A stretch of 64,000 bases of DNA from Ornithodoros turicata (GCF_037126465.1 NC_088201.1:20382550-20446549), one strand, 5' to 3'; counted from the first letter of the stretch, positions 52,502 through 63,097 are shown. Numbers and translations are program-made. The notes: a model not told the origin generated them from the letters alone.

Positions 52502-52906
52502 TTATTGAAGGCGGCGTCCCCATGTGCCTGACGTGCTAAGGTACATGGTGTGTCCGTGCAGGGTGTGTCCGTGCAGGCCGGTGTGACGGGGTACCCATTG
52601 GAAACGCAGGCTATGACCAGAGCATAGAAGTCTGTTGTCTGTTGCGACTATCATGGTGTCTAGGCCGCCGACTGTTCTGGTACAATAATTTGCCAGAACT
52701 TCTAGCGCCGCCTTACTGTCCGTGAACACAGTCCTGGCGCCAGGCGCTGATCCCGCAATGTGGTTCAACGCGGTCAGTATGGGGAAGAGCTCGGACTCGG
52801 TAGATAACGTTTCGTAGGGGAGTTTCTGCGCCACTTCAAGGCTTTCATGTTGGATATAAAAGGTTGTTGTTGATCCGCCTTGAGACACTGATCCATCGGT
52901 GTACAC
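52502..52906 (-). CDS. LINE RNase H domain fragment
   Basis: The 134-codon frame begins MYTDGSVSQGGSTTTFYIQ (first catalytic Asp) and continues with LSTESELFPILTALNHIAG (catalytic Glu) and VFTDSKAALEVLAN (catalytic Asp). It then reads WVPRHTGLHGHTLHGHTMYL, the usual W-P-H-G block near the fourth acidic site. A 15-bp direct duplication here (52547-52560 and 52562-52575) doubles HGHT in frame and displaces the expected Asp region. The domain would degrade RNA in the RNA-DNA hybrid. The start is a fragment boundary. Confidence 0.8.
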   Translation of the reverse strand: MYTDGSVSQGGSTTTFYIQHESLEVAQKLPYETLSTESELFPILTALNHIAGSAPGARTVFTDSKAALEVLANYCTRTVGGLDTMIVATDNRLLCSGHSLRFQWVPRHTGLHGHTLHGHTMYLSTSGTWGRRLQ

Positions 52907-52950
52907 AGGGGGTCGTTGAGAGTAAGCATGTTCTTCTTCTGAGTCCGGTA

Positions 52951-53597
52951 TAATTTTGATTGTAGCTACGTAACGGAATCAAAGTTTTGAATTATTATAA
53001 CAAGTACGAAATTAACAAAGCATGTAACATAATTTGAAGTCAACTTGTTTTTGCATTTTAGTTGCCCTTTGAAGGCCATCAATAATAGGAGTGCTGCATC
53101 TCGTAAACTTCTGAGTGGTAAAGGGTGACATACTTATTACAAACATCCTTTTAGCACTGTACTACTTCCGCTGGCATCATACTTTCGCCGTGGGAATTTT
53201 GTGCACCTTAAATATTTCAAGGGCGAATTGGTATATCGGAGTTCATTAATGCCATACTCACAACATACAAGGGGTTGTTGTCATTTTCGTTGATGGATAA
53301 ACCCGTCCTGCCCCTTGCAGTGCATTAGACGCACTGACTCAACGCCGGGAGAATGATCGTGAGGCAACTGTCCTGTCACGTGATTATTTAACACGTTGGC
53401 AGGGAGGGGTACCTCCAGAAGCCCAGCACCTGGTGAGAGAGGGTGACGTCAAGGCACGTGACAGTCTTAAGTGCCGTTTCGTTGGTCTCATTTTTCAGTT
53501 ACGATTTTTGAAAAACACAAAGCATCATTATAAGTCACGTTCGTCCTACTACAGCCGAATTATGCCTAATCCCCTGCAACAACAGCATTAAAATATA
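52951..53597. other. Unassigned spacer
   Basis: No gene or element is recognised before the TACAGGGTG end. Confidence 0.4.
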
Positions 53598-54619
53598 CAG
53601 GGTGTTTTTTTTAGCTGCAATAAATTTTCATAAGAAAGGGAGATGCCTTAGGACGCTTTTACTTTTGTCATTGTATTAGACGACGGGGCTGCTACTAGGA
53701 AACCGTATTTTTTCTCAATCAAGGGACTAATTAACAGAGATATTTAAATCAACTTTTTAGTTATTGACGTTAAGGACATTGCAATTGCGATATTAAAGCC
53801 TGATCTCCACATGATCCGTTCGAACCACTGATGAAGCACAAAAGTAATCACAGCGCGCGCTAGAGACCGAAGTTTTTTACTTCCGTCGTCTGCTGTGTAC
53901 AGCAAGTAATCTGCAAAGGAGCGACAGTGACGTCGATATCTCCGCCCTCACTTAACGTCACAGAAAGACGTCACACGCAATTCAGGCAAACCTTTTTCGC
54001 GGTATGTTTCACGATCTTTGTTTTCTTGTTTTATTTTTTGCTTGCAAGGAGCCTTGTGCATCACCGCTACATATCAGCGCTTATCGCACCGGGGGAAGGG
54101 TGAGAGCCGTGCCCAGCAGAATGAGAGGAGTGACACCGGGAGCGACTCCGAACACATGAAGGAAGGAAGGAAAGAAAGCAAAAAAGAAATACAAAACAAA
54201 GCTCGTGAAACATACGGTGATAAGTGTTCCCTACATCGCGTATGACGTTTTTCTGTGACGTCCAGTAAGAGCGGAGATATCAACGTCGCTGACGCTCTTC
54301 TGTCGGCCACTTGCGGTTTTCAGTAGACGACAGCGGTCAAATACTTGTCTAGCGCGCGCTGTGACTACTTATGTGCTTCATCAGTGCCTCAAGCACATCA
54401 TGCGGACATCAGGCTTTAATGTCGCAATTGCAATGTGATCCCTAAAGTCAATAATTAAAAAGTTGATTAAAATATATCCGTTAATTTGTCCCCTAATTGA
54501 GAAAAAATACGGTTTCCTAGTAGCAGCCCAGTCGAGTAATGCAATGACAAAAGTAAAAGCGTCCTAAGGCAACTCTCCTTTGTATGAAAATTTGTTGCCG
54601 ATAAAAAGAAACACACTGT
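53598..54619. mobile_element. Long inverted-repeat (foldback) element, ~377-bp arms
   Basis: The arms 53598-53975 and 54243-54619 are inverse copies. Matching words include AAATTTTCATAAGAAAGG, GCGTCCTAAGGC-type, AATACGGTTTCCTAGTAGCAG, AATTAAAAAGTTGAT and GATATCTCCGC. Outer ends are ACAGGGTGTTT (after TA) and AAACACACTGT. The 267-bp centre has a 76-codon frame of charged, low-complexity sequence with no domain. It resembles TA-target foldback elements. Confidence 0.8.
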
Positions 54620-54714
54620 GCAAAAGCAGCTATCTCACTAACTCGTCGTGTGCCAGATCAAGGCCTTGTACCCTATAGTCAGACGGCAAACTTATGGCCG
54701 TAAACGGAACGGCT

Positions 54715-54815
54715 GTAACTTCACCGGTAGCACGCTCCTATCCAACCATCATCTCGAATGACATTCTTCTGTCCACTGATTTGTTGAAAACGAGAAGCGT
54801 ACGCCTTTTTTGTTA
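54715..54815. repeat. Half copy of MITE family P
   Basis: ACTTCACCGGTAGCACGCTC, CCAACCATCATCTCGAATGA and AAGCGTACGCCTTTTTTGTT match the left arm only. The right arm is absent. Confidence 0.65.
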
Positions 54816-55774
54816 CGATTATGTACTGCAATGCTTTTGTCCTTGGTGCCAGTATGAAATGAATCGATGGGCGCTTTGCGTGATGACAGTGAATAACGCT
54901 ATGCGTTTTATTTGCGGAGAGCGTAAAAAGAGCCTCGTCACTTATTTTTATACAAACCTATACGCATATTAAAGATAAAAAGCATTCAGCTAATTCTAAC
55001 GAATGTTTTTATTGTCATGTAGAGAATGCGCGATGAGAACAGACACAGCGTACAGAGAGCTGTGCATACGCGCTGTCTCGTCGCATCTGTCGTATCACTA
55101 CGGGACTACAAAAATGGACCGGGAGTCCCAACAATAACGCTATGTCGATTGACTTTCTTGTATTAATTGCGCAGTATTGTGAATAGGTCATCGCATTGTA
55201 CCTGCATAGAAAAGCCGTTCTCCACCCAACGATGCATCATGTCCACCAATAACTGCCATCTGCAATTCTCTGCAAAGTTACTGCTTCAGAGTGCGCATGT
55301 TATGTAGTTGCCTCCTCCTATCTTTTGTCGAAGCGAAATCTATGAAACATAAATGATCCACGAAGAGAACGGTAATTTTCGCTCCGTGTCCGTCGTTTAC
55401 ATTGCTTGTTTGGCTAAAACAGTGGAAGAAAATTGAAGGCTCTCCAGTCTTAAACGCACACTGATCCTGTGTGCTTCTCGTGGAAAAGTTAGCACGTAAA
55501 CAAAGCGATCGATGGAGCAGCATTGTGTCTTAACTTTTTCTTTTTGTTTGATATTTTTCACGTCGGGTGACGTGACGGGACAGGATGCTTGAAGAAGGAC
55601 GGTCTGCCTGACTGAAAGAGTGGGTTTAATTGCCCATACAGCGAGATTTTCTTGAAAACAATACAATAAAGTCATAATACGTGCATATACTATACGCTCT
55701 TCTGCGAAATTCAATTCTCACATAGCTTTTTCTACGAACAAACGTGAGTAAATGATGTCTTTGTCTCTTTACAG
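54816..55774. other. Unassigned region
   Basis: No element is recognised. Pyrimidine-rich sequence ending CTCTTTACAG at 55774 would suit a splice acceptor. Confidence 0.35.
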
Positions 55775-55918
55775 ATGTTCTGCAAATCGTGTTTAAAACG
55801 GCAGCAAACAGGCGGCTGTCCTGCCGCAGTCGAAATCACCACCTGTTCAAGAAACGTAACTCAAGGGCTCCAAGGTCGGGCTGGCGAATTCGAGCACTCA
55901 CAACAGTCGCGGTTACAA
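55775..55918 (+). other. Possible internal exon (weak)
   Basis: A 144-bp open stretch (a multiple of three) lies between a pyrimidine tract ending ACAG and a GTAAGT donor at 55919. In one frame it starts at ATG with MFCKSCLKRQQTGGCPAAV. No domain is recognised and no neighbouring exon was found. Chance occurrence in 64 kb is quite possible. Confidence 0.15.
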
Positions 55919-56497
55919 GTAAGTGAATCTCTCGTGATGCAGGTTTGTGGACTGTGTTGTCGTGATGCGGTCTGTGAAAGGTCGCTTACCGATGTGGGCT
56001 TACAGTACTCCTCAGTAACCGACTTTTCAGGGGCGTTTCACATAATTTTCCAGATGCTGTATAATTGTCACTCTTTCTAGAAGATCCGTCACAACACTTT
56101 ATTTATTTAATTAATAGCGTCAAAAGTTGGGCCAGTTGGCCGAAATATATAGCGACGTGAAAAAGCGCGACAAAAGGATGAGACACACACGGGACGCGCG
56201 CTAAGCTAGCGCTCGTCTTGTGTGCGCTTTCTTTGTCTCGCTTTTTCTCTTTGTTTTGTTTGTGAGCCATGGCATCCTGTGTAAACGATACACTGCGTGT
56301 TACACTATACGAGGAGAGCACAATCAGCAATTAAACAGTAGCAGCAGCTGTTCTTGAACAGCCGGTTCCGAAGCTGCACTTGTAAGCCCAAAAACGCCAG
56401 AAGAAGGAACAACACAAAGCGGCTGCTGCTTCATACGAACATCCGTACATGTACACGTGCTGTATATCCATAAAATACTTCAGTTGGTTAGTTAAAA
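55919..56497. other. Unassigned spacer
   Basis: Nothing is recognised in this stretch. Confidence 0.4.
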
Positions 56498-56796
56498 CGG
56501 CCTCGGTGGCTCGCTCAGTCGGTAGCGTGTTCGCCTTCTGATCACGAGATTGCGGGTTCGAACCTGGCCGAGGACGCCAGCAACTTGGTGGCAGGGTACA
56601 AGTTGCTTTGACACGCCGTCTTCCGCGAGGGACGTTAAATACGGGGTGTCGTGTGGTGATCGAGCTTTCATTAGATGGGCACGCTCAGAAAGAACCCTCA
56701 GGTGGGCAAAAGCAATCCACAGACCGACCGCTGTGGCGTCGCTCATGATCTCAGTTGTCTCGCGACGTGAAACCCCAGTTATAATAATAATAATAA
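56498..56796 (+). repeat. Full-length tRNA-derived SINE with target duplications
   Basis: The tRNA-like head carries an A-box (TGGCTCGCTCAGTCGGTAGC) and a B-box (GGGTTCGAACC, 56554-56564). The body includes GACGCCAGCAACTTGGTGGC, CACGCTCAGAAAGAACCCTC and TCTCGCGACGTGAAACCCC, and the tail is (ATA)n. GTTAGTTAAAA (56487-56497) and GTTAGCTAAAA (56797-56807) flank it, a 10-of-11 target duplication typical of LINE-driven insertion. RNA polymerase III would transcribe it from the internal boxes. Confidence 0.92.
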
Positions 56797-56807
56797 GTTA
56801 GCTAAAA

Positions 56808-57384
56808 GTGTGTTCAGTTTGGTTGTGAAACTACTCGCTTCGTATTTCATTCGGGTATATGACTATTCGCTTTGTATTCGCTCCGATTTCAAAGGTACTA
56901 TTCACACAGCTCTATCCAGAACATTTCGTACGCATATGTTAAACGAAGACGCTGCGCACGTACCCTGAAGGGTTCTATACCGATATCATATACATGCGGT
57001 CTTTTTCGGATGTTTGTGAACGTTTCTATTGGTCGAGACACGTTTCTACTTCATAATGTTTGAAAATATACTTCTCCATTACGCGACGTGTATGGCCTAC
57101 CAATGTACAAACCTCGAACGCGGTAAGTTAATGCGGACGAACTACTATAGAATGGGATTAAGGTGGGGGAACATCAAACGCTATAACTCGTTCATCGTCC
57201 AGTTTCTTTCTTGTGAAAATGAAATGTTCAGCATACTGGACAGCTACACTGCAAGTTTTTCAGTTCTCTTGTGTTACTTCAAGAGCATTTTTGTTCGTAA
57301 ATGCTCCTCCCCAGATATTATTGTGGACGAGCCATTATATGCACAGTCATCATCGTTATTATGGTATGGTACGGCGGAAACACA
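56808..57384. other. Unassigned spacer
   Basis: The frame at 57029-57457 has no domain and runs into a LINE tail, so it is not considered a gene. Confidence 0.4.
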
Positions 57385-57480
57385 GAGGGTGGGTATATGT
57401 TTATTCAAACAAAAGGAGATGGTCAGCCAGGCAAGTGCCGGCTTGCTACTCCTTTAAAGAAAAAAGAAATAAAAAGGTGC
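57385..57480 (-). mobile_element. LINE 3' tail fragment
   Basis: On the minus strand AGTAGCAAGCCGGCACTTGC, CTGGCTGACCATCTCC and AATAAACATATACCC resemble the 3' region of the LINE at 51710. No coding part remains. Confidence 0.5.
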
Positions 57481-59179
57481 GGGAGAAGCCGCGATGGCAA
57501 CGTTGTGCTGCGTGCGGTGAGGCGGAAGCAATATGCAGCTGGGCTAAGGCTATAGTACCTTCCTCGGTACACAGGTATTTCTGTCGCTCACTCTAATGTC
57601 TTGTGCGCTCTATCTGCGTAACTGCACATTCGCAAGGCTGGCAAGAAGCGTGCCTTCATTGCGACCATTTTTGCACCCATTATACGCCGGGCTCAGAACA
57701 AACCGTGATCAAAATGCTGGTGTAACGAGATTTATTTCTTCGTAAATAGATGTTACCGTGTACCCTTCTTTTTGCAGCTGAATTAACGTGTTGCTTTCAG
57801 TTTGCAGCCTCATTTGAAATATTGCTATTGTTTCGTCGTTGCACCCACTATACTTCGTTACGCCGTGAAAAAAAAAAAAAAAAGGATTAGGGAAACGAAG
57901 GTGCTCGACCGACACCCTGTATGTCCTGCAATCGATATTCTGTAAGCTCTTCTGTTCTGCACGTTGATATTCATGTGTTCTGAACAGTATGCCACACTAG
58001 ACAAAAACTTTTCGTAGTAAAATTTACCGTGAATTAGTCTCTCCCGAAGACCATTCTTATAACAAAATAAACACCTGGTGTACTGATTGACAAATGTCGT
58101 CAAATGTAAATAAATGCACACTCATGAGCTTCACGCATAACCGAAATATCACGAGAAGCTTCCCTGCGCACTTGACCAGATCCCTTTACTGCGCGTACAT
58201 AACTATAAATATCCCGTTGCTCATTTTTCATTCGATACGCCATGGGTAAACTACAGAGATCGCGTTCTTTCCTCTGCCTTGCCTCAATCAACCGACTTTC
58301 ATTCATCCCCATGTTTTTTTTTTCTCTATTTCTCATTTGTGTCGTACCTCAACTCGTCCGACTGAAAATTGAGTATGCTTCAGCTATTTTGGGCCCACAA
58401 CGATAGCACCTTATTGATTCCATCGAGTGTCCAGAACCGTACCTCAACATTTATTCTATCTAATTACTATTATAATGTGTCCACATCGGCAATGAAAACT
58501 GGACTGAAAACTGAACGGAAAGGTGCAGGACTAATTAAATCAACCTAATTCTGACAACTTTTGAGAAGCGGCCTCGTAACTAGTTCTACAAGCGACGTAT
58601 GTCCCCTTGTTTATGGCTCGTTATTTAATCTTTTACTTGTCTTTAATTAAGCCGTCGATTAAACTAAAGTTTGCGTTTGCAGTAGCGTACCGTTACTACG
58701 AAGTAGAATAATATTTCGAAACAAATATTTACATACGAGGGGGTACTGAAGAGTTATCGGCCCAGCATGGAAAAACACGGCCCAGAGTCATAAACCTTTA
58801 CTGCAATGAACCTTTTCCTATTCGCGTCGCCCCTGGCGGCGGAATGTCGAATGTCGTGTCTTTCCCCCAATAACGGTGACGCTTTACGAACTGGCACATA
58901 CGTTGCGTGGGAAAGTAGCAAGAGAAGATTGGAAGAAGAACGCGGAAAGAGTGAAAGCGCATTGTACTCATTACCAGACCTCAAACGTCCGCGTAACCTT
59001 GAAACCGATTATCTCCCCACAATGAACATGACAGTCGCCCGCAGGTGGGTCCATGGCGATGTTTTCCGCTCAAAAATGGCGGACTGAAGGGCTGGGCATG
59101 CGCATACGCGTTGTCGGAAATGGTCCATTCAACATGTTCACCTCGAAGTTTAGCGCACGAGTCGTCGATCTGCCAAAAT
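57481..59179. other. Unassigned region
   Basis: An A run (57868-57883) and AT-rich DNA are present, but no gene. Frames at 58754-58984 and 58806-59087 overlap on opposite strands without motifs. Confidence 0.4.
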
Positions 59180-59343
59180 GAGGTCATGGGGCTAGATTTT
59201 GAACTTTTCGCCATCCCGTAACGTTTGCTAAACGCTCGTGCTCCCCGGTTGACGGCCAATGCGCGTGACGGAATGAGCGCGCGAATTTTGAAAAATAGCT
59301 ATAACGATCGCTATGTGCAGATCAAGATTGAGCCCAAGGGCTC
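59180..59343. mobile_element. Short MITE abutting a tRNA half, copy 2
   Basis: The reversed copy of 34165-34325 runs from CATGGGGCTAGATTTTGAAC to CAGATCAAGATTGAGCCC. It shares CGCTCGTGCTCCCCGGTTG and GGAATGAGCGCGCGAATTTT. On the minus strand the sequence before it is a tRNA-Thr-like 5' half (GTTAGCTTAGCTGAGTTGG, then TAGAGCCCTT). So both copies adjoin a tRNA 5' half on the same side, although the tRNAs differ. Confidence 0.75.
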
Positions 59344-60050
59344 TACCAACTCAGCTAAGCTAACACACCTCCTCAGCGACTTCCAAGGGTGCGTCATCTG
59401 AAGGGACAAACCAGCCACTCTCTCTCACTCCTCCTCCTTTCACTCTTACATTTTTGCTCACTCATACACACATTCATACGACGGGATTGACGCAAGCGGC
59501 AACTGTTGAACACTAGAGAACTGATGTTCTGAGGCTGGAACAGTAGAGCCCTGGACCGGTAATCCAGAAGATGTGGGTTCGAGTCCTACAGCTGGCTAAC
59601 CTTTTCAGTGACTTTCTTCTTTCATCGTTAATATCTTAGGCAATTTGAGGCTTTGTATTTATTTGTCCTTTCTATTTTGTTCCAGCCTCAGAACATCAGT
59701 TCTCTCTCTTGTTCAATAGTTGCCGCTTGCGTCGATCCCGTCGTATGAATGTGTGTATGAGTGAGCAAAAATGTAAAAGTGAAAGGAGGATGAGTGAGAG
59801 AGAGTGGCTGATTTGTCCCTTCAGATGACGCACCCTTGGAAGTTGCTGAGGGGGTGTGTTAGCTTAGCTCAGTTGGTAGAACCCTGGACCAGTAATCCAG
59901 AAGATGTGGGTTCGAGTCCTACAGCTGGCAAACCTTTTCAGTGACTTTCTTCTTTCATCGTTAATTTCTTAGGCAATTTGAGGCTTTGTATGTACTTGTC
60001 CTTTCTATGTTGTTCCAGGCTCAGAACATCGGTTCTCTCTTGTTCAACTC
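59344..60050. repeat. tRNA-Thr-headed ~333-bp units, inverted then direct
   Basis: In order: a reversed tRNA 5' half (59344-59372), a reversed spacer (to 59544), a forward tRNA 3' half with tail (59545-59635), a forward spacer (59636-59855), a full tRNA-like head (59858-59929), and a tail with TTTTCAGTGACTTTCTTC. CTGGACC words at 59551 and 59884 are 333 bp apart. The spacer matches that at 29.6-29.9 kb (CCAGCCACTCTCTC, TTGCTCACTCATACACACAT). Confidence 0.8.
59858..59929 (+). tRNA. tRNA-Thr(AGT)-like sequence, repeat-embedded
   Basis: The 72-nt sequence folds as a cloverleaf: acceptor GTTAGCT/AGCTGGC (7 bp with G-U pairs), anticodon stem CTGGA/TCCAG with loop CCAGTAA (anticodon AGT, Thr), and T arm GTGGG TTCGAGT CCTAC. 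The D stem GCTC/GAAC has one mismatch, and other copies have GAGC. It lies in a repeat unit with several decayed copies in the window, so it is probably a SINE head or tRNA pseudogene and not a working gene. Confidence 0.5.
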
Positions 60051-60971
60051 TCTCTTCGTCTCGCTCTTTGTGTCAGCTATGACAAGATCGCGTTCGTATA
60101 TATTGAAGTGGGCAGTAATACTGAAGGTCGATGATTCGGATCGTCGTGCGCCTCACGCGCGTATCCACTTCCGTCTGATTCGTCCAAAGTTCTGCTTGCT
60201 GAGCACATTTATCCATTTGCTATTTCCAAAACTAATTTTATAATCATGAAGCTTGAACCTGAGCAAAGCGAAATCTTTTGGCGAAGCCAGTGGCTGTGCG
60301 TGTCGTAACACACACATAAAAAAAGAAAGAAAAAAAAAGAGGAAGGCAGTAATCATGGCAAGTCGTTAGGTTCGTTAAACAGGATCAACGAGAACCCAGC
60401 TCTCCTCTTGCCCTTTTCAATTTCAAGTTGATTACGCAAGCATTCTCGCGGGACCACGTCATCCGTACTTGGAAATCGACCATCGAACACAGTAAATAAT
60501 CCGTTGAAGCACTCTGAGCGTATTCACTTTTTCTTTTTATGGTGAACGACAAAAAAAAAAGGGGGGATCGTAAGAGATGCCCCTCCTTGAATGAATTACA
60601 CGACACAAGCGAACAGCAGTGTGGTGGAAAGCATATCCGAGTAGTTTATTCAACCACGGTTCATTAGATTGAATAAAGTAGTATAAGCAAATGTTCTGAG
60701 TGAAAAGGAATGTCAATGATATGACCGAGTCAACAGGAACTGAATCATGATGATGATGGGGAGAAATTCTTGCGACCAAGGCAATAGCGTGACGATAGTT
60801 TCACTCTGATGGATGTCTATCCACGCTTCGCAGATGTGCTCTATATTTGTTCACGTCGTCTTGTGAACGAGTCTGAAGAGCGGTGTAACGATTCGCTGAT
60901 TCATGTAGTGCTTTCTTACTGTAATCAAGTGGGATTCGCTGTCTCCAAAATAAGAGATTCACAAAAATTAT
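60051..60971. other. Unassigned region
   Basis: A-rich runs occur near 60318-60340 and 60550-60560. No gene is recognised. Confidence 0.4.
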
Positions 60972-61240
60972 CAGGGGCAGAGCCGTCGCGAGGCGAGCTT
61001 GCGCCCGGGGCAGGGTAATCGTGAAGCGCCCCCCCCCCCCATCCCCTACCTCATACTGGCGTCAGAAGCTCTGTAAACAAAGAAAAGAAAACGCTCATTC
61101 ACAATGCCGAGATCGCCAATTCAAATTCTCTTCAACCCCAATTTATACTGTACAAACAACCTGCCAGGGCCTGCCGTTCGGCGCCCTCTCCGGCGGCAGG
61201 CCCCCCTCCCCCATTGCTACGGCTCTGCTCAGGGGTACCA
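60972..61240. mobile_element. Possible hAT-like MITE (CAGGGGCAGAGCCG)
   Basis: CAGGGGCAGAGCCGTCGC at the left faces GCTACGGCTCTGCTCAG at the right. C-rich runs lie near both ends. The end match is imperfect and no target duplication is clear. Confidence 0.4.
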
Positions 61241-61409
61241 TACACAATTCAAGTGAGTGCACTGTTCCGTGATGTGATGTGATGTGACTGTTCCTTGAGC
61301 CCCTAGATAAGCCCCGGGTTCAGTTGTTTGCAACAAGCGGTTGTGTTTTCCAGGCTCCAAATAAAGCCCCCGAAAATAGGAGATCCCACGGGATGACTGT
61401 TGGCTAGAC

Positions 61410-62243
61410 CAGTGCCGTGTATGCCAAAGGGAGTCTGGCCATTAGGAGGAGCCTAAGAAAGAGGCTCCACCTGTCAATCAAACTTAGGCGCATTTCATTC
61501 GTTACTGTTTTCCATGGGAGCTGCCATGACACAAAATTTTCTCCAAATGGAGGATGGTTCTTGGAACGGCGAAGCGGAGATTTCGTGACAAAAAAAATTC
61601 ACAGACTACTTTAATTCCATACCGTGAGTATATATCCTCATGTACGCATCTGCAAAATCAGCTTCAACTTTCGCTCCGCCATCATTATTTACGCAAAAAT
61701 GGGATGTTTTGTCGCTAACGTTAGGCCTAGTTAAGATCGTGATAAAAAAAAATAGCAAGAAGGACGACCCTTATACGTAGGATTTTGCATTATATAATTT
61801 CATTTTATTTATATATACATCATTGCTCATTTTTGATTCGATCTACTTACATTACGTGGTTTAAAACTTCATAGTGGCAGTCGCCTGCTACGAAGAAGCG
61901 GTTGTACTGCTCTCCTGGCCAATCACTTCTGCCAGCAACCATTTCTGCAATTCTGAGCCTTCCCAGCATGCCTCTCTCCATGCAGATGGCATTCATAAAA
62001 GTGGGCGCAAAATCCGTTGTTTTGGTCTGTCACCAGTGATATCCATTCCAATCCGAATAAATCGAGTTTCTCCAAAATGGTGGCACCCAGTAAATAATGG
62101 TGAGGTATAAGTACTGGATGGATGTAATAATAGACAACAATATTTCGACCTGTGATTGGCTAGATACCTTAAAAAGTGGGTGGAGCCTCAGGTATAGGCA
62201 GGTCCCATTAATGGCCAGACTCCCTTTGGCATACACGGCACTG
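61410..62243. mobile_element. hAT-like non-autonomous element, perfect 8-bp duplication
   Basis: The left end CAGTGCCGTGTATGCCAAAG and the right end are exact inverse complements over at least 35 bp (through GGGAGTCTGGCCATTA). GGCTAGAC flanks both sides (61402-61409 and 62244-62251), an exact 8-bp target duplication. Length is 834 bp. There is no transposase frame. The interior shares long stretches with 44690-45305. The inserted-into sequence at the right edge is a family P MITE or its neighbour. Confidence 0.92.
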
Positions 62244-62261
62244 GGCTAGACGTAGTCATGA

Positions 62262-62610
62262 CTACGTCTAGCCAACCGTCGACCCGAATGACATTGTTCT
62301 CTCCTTGATTTGTGGACAGCGCGGGGCGTACGCCTCTTTGTGGAACTTAACTGTTTCCATCACCACCCACCACCACCATCTTGTGCAACTTAACGGCCAC
62401 CAGTTTTCAACAGATCAGGGGAGAGAACAATGTCATTCATGATAATGGTTAGCTAGATGTTCAGCGCACGTGAAAGGACCCTCAGGTGGGCAAAATTAAT
62501 CCACAGACCCGACCACTGTGACGTTGCTCATGATCGCAGTTGTCTCGCGACGTAAGGCCCCGGGTTATTGATATTAATTAGCTAGACGTGTGTTTTGCGG
62601 TGAAGTACAG
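62262..62610. mobile_element. MITE family P split by a SINE fragment
   Basis: The left part has TAGCCAACCGTCGACCCGAA and GGGGCGTACGCCTCTTTGTG, and the centre has a CACCAC run. The right part has CAGGGGAGAGAACAATGTCA and, after the insert, TTTGCGGTGAAGTACAG. TTAGCTAGATGT at 62449-62460 is repeated as TTAGCTAGACGT at 62578-62589, bracketing the SINE fragment. Confidence 0.75.
62461..62577 (+). repeat. 5'-truncated SINE insertion
   Basis: AAAGGACCCTCAGGTGGGCA, AATCCACAGACCCGACCACTG and TCTCGCGACGTAAGGCCCCG match the 3' half of the SINE at 56498. The insert ends with GATATTAA. The 12-bp flank, duplicated with one mismatch, shows true retrotransposition into the family P MITE. Confidence 0.85.
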
Positions 62611-62692
62611 TTACTAGTGTGAGAACTGCAGCGCCCTCACGCGCACATCTGAGCGAACGAAGTCCGCTCCTTTACTCCACTTCACGGGGTCC

Positions 62693-62925
62693 CAACAGAA
62701 CTTCACCGCATAGCACGCTCCTAGCCAACCATCATCTCGGATGATATCGTTTCTCTCCCCTGATTTCTTGAACACTGTTTTTTGGGACACATATGTACTG
62801 CACAAGTGTCGGAAAAAAGGCGCACGCCTGCCGTTTTCAACAAATCAGGGGAAATAACGATGTTATTCGGGATGATGGCTGGCTAGGGGTGTGCTATGCG
62901 GTGAAGTTCTGTTTTAAGAGTGCAG
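62693..62925. mobile_element. Palindromic MITE family P
   Basis: Left: AACAGAACTTCACCGCATAG, CACGCTCCTAGCCAACCATC, CTCTCCCCTGATTTCTTGAA. Right: TTTTCAACAAATCAGGGG, GGGATGATGGCTGGCTAGGG, GGTGAAGTTCTGTTTTAAGA. This is a nearly complete hairpin and the cleanest copy in the window. Confidence 0.85.
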
Positions 62926-63097
62926 GGCAGGCTATGAACTGACTTGAGGGCGCTTCAGGTCATGTGGACACAGTGTAGTTGGCACATATGGAGATAGTGA
63001 AGTAAGGCAGCACTTGGAACACAGACGGATGAGTCGTGATGATTATGGTAGAAGGAAAAATTCACTGTTCTCTTTGGCGCATTGCCATACACCCTAA

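Larger units (their letters stand above)
51710..52950 (-). mobile_element. I-type LINE 3' part, antisense
   Basis: The minus strand encodes RNase H and the C-terminal LINE segment and ends in a 3' untranslated region with GGAATAGCAAGCCGACGTCC (about 51790-51770) and an A/G-rich reversed stretch. RT is absent, so it is 5'-truncated. A related short tail occurs at 57385-57480. Confidence 0.75.

Noticed and set aside
54018..54245. Small gene in the centre of the long inverted-repeat element
   Set aside because: It is short, charged and low-complexity, with no domain, and overlaps an opposite-strand frame.
59858..59929. Functional tRNA-Thr gene
   Set aside because: The fold is good, but the sequence is the head of a repeat with several decayed copies and a mismatched D stem. 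It is listed only as tRNA-like with moderate confidence.
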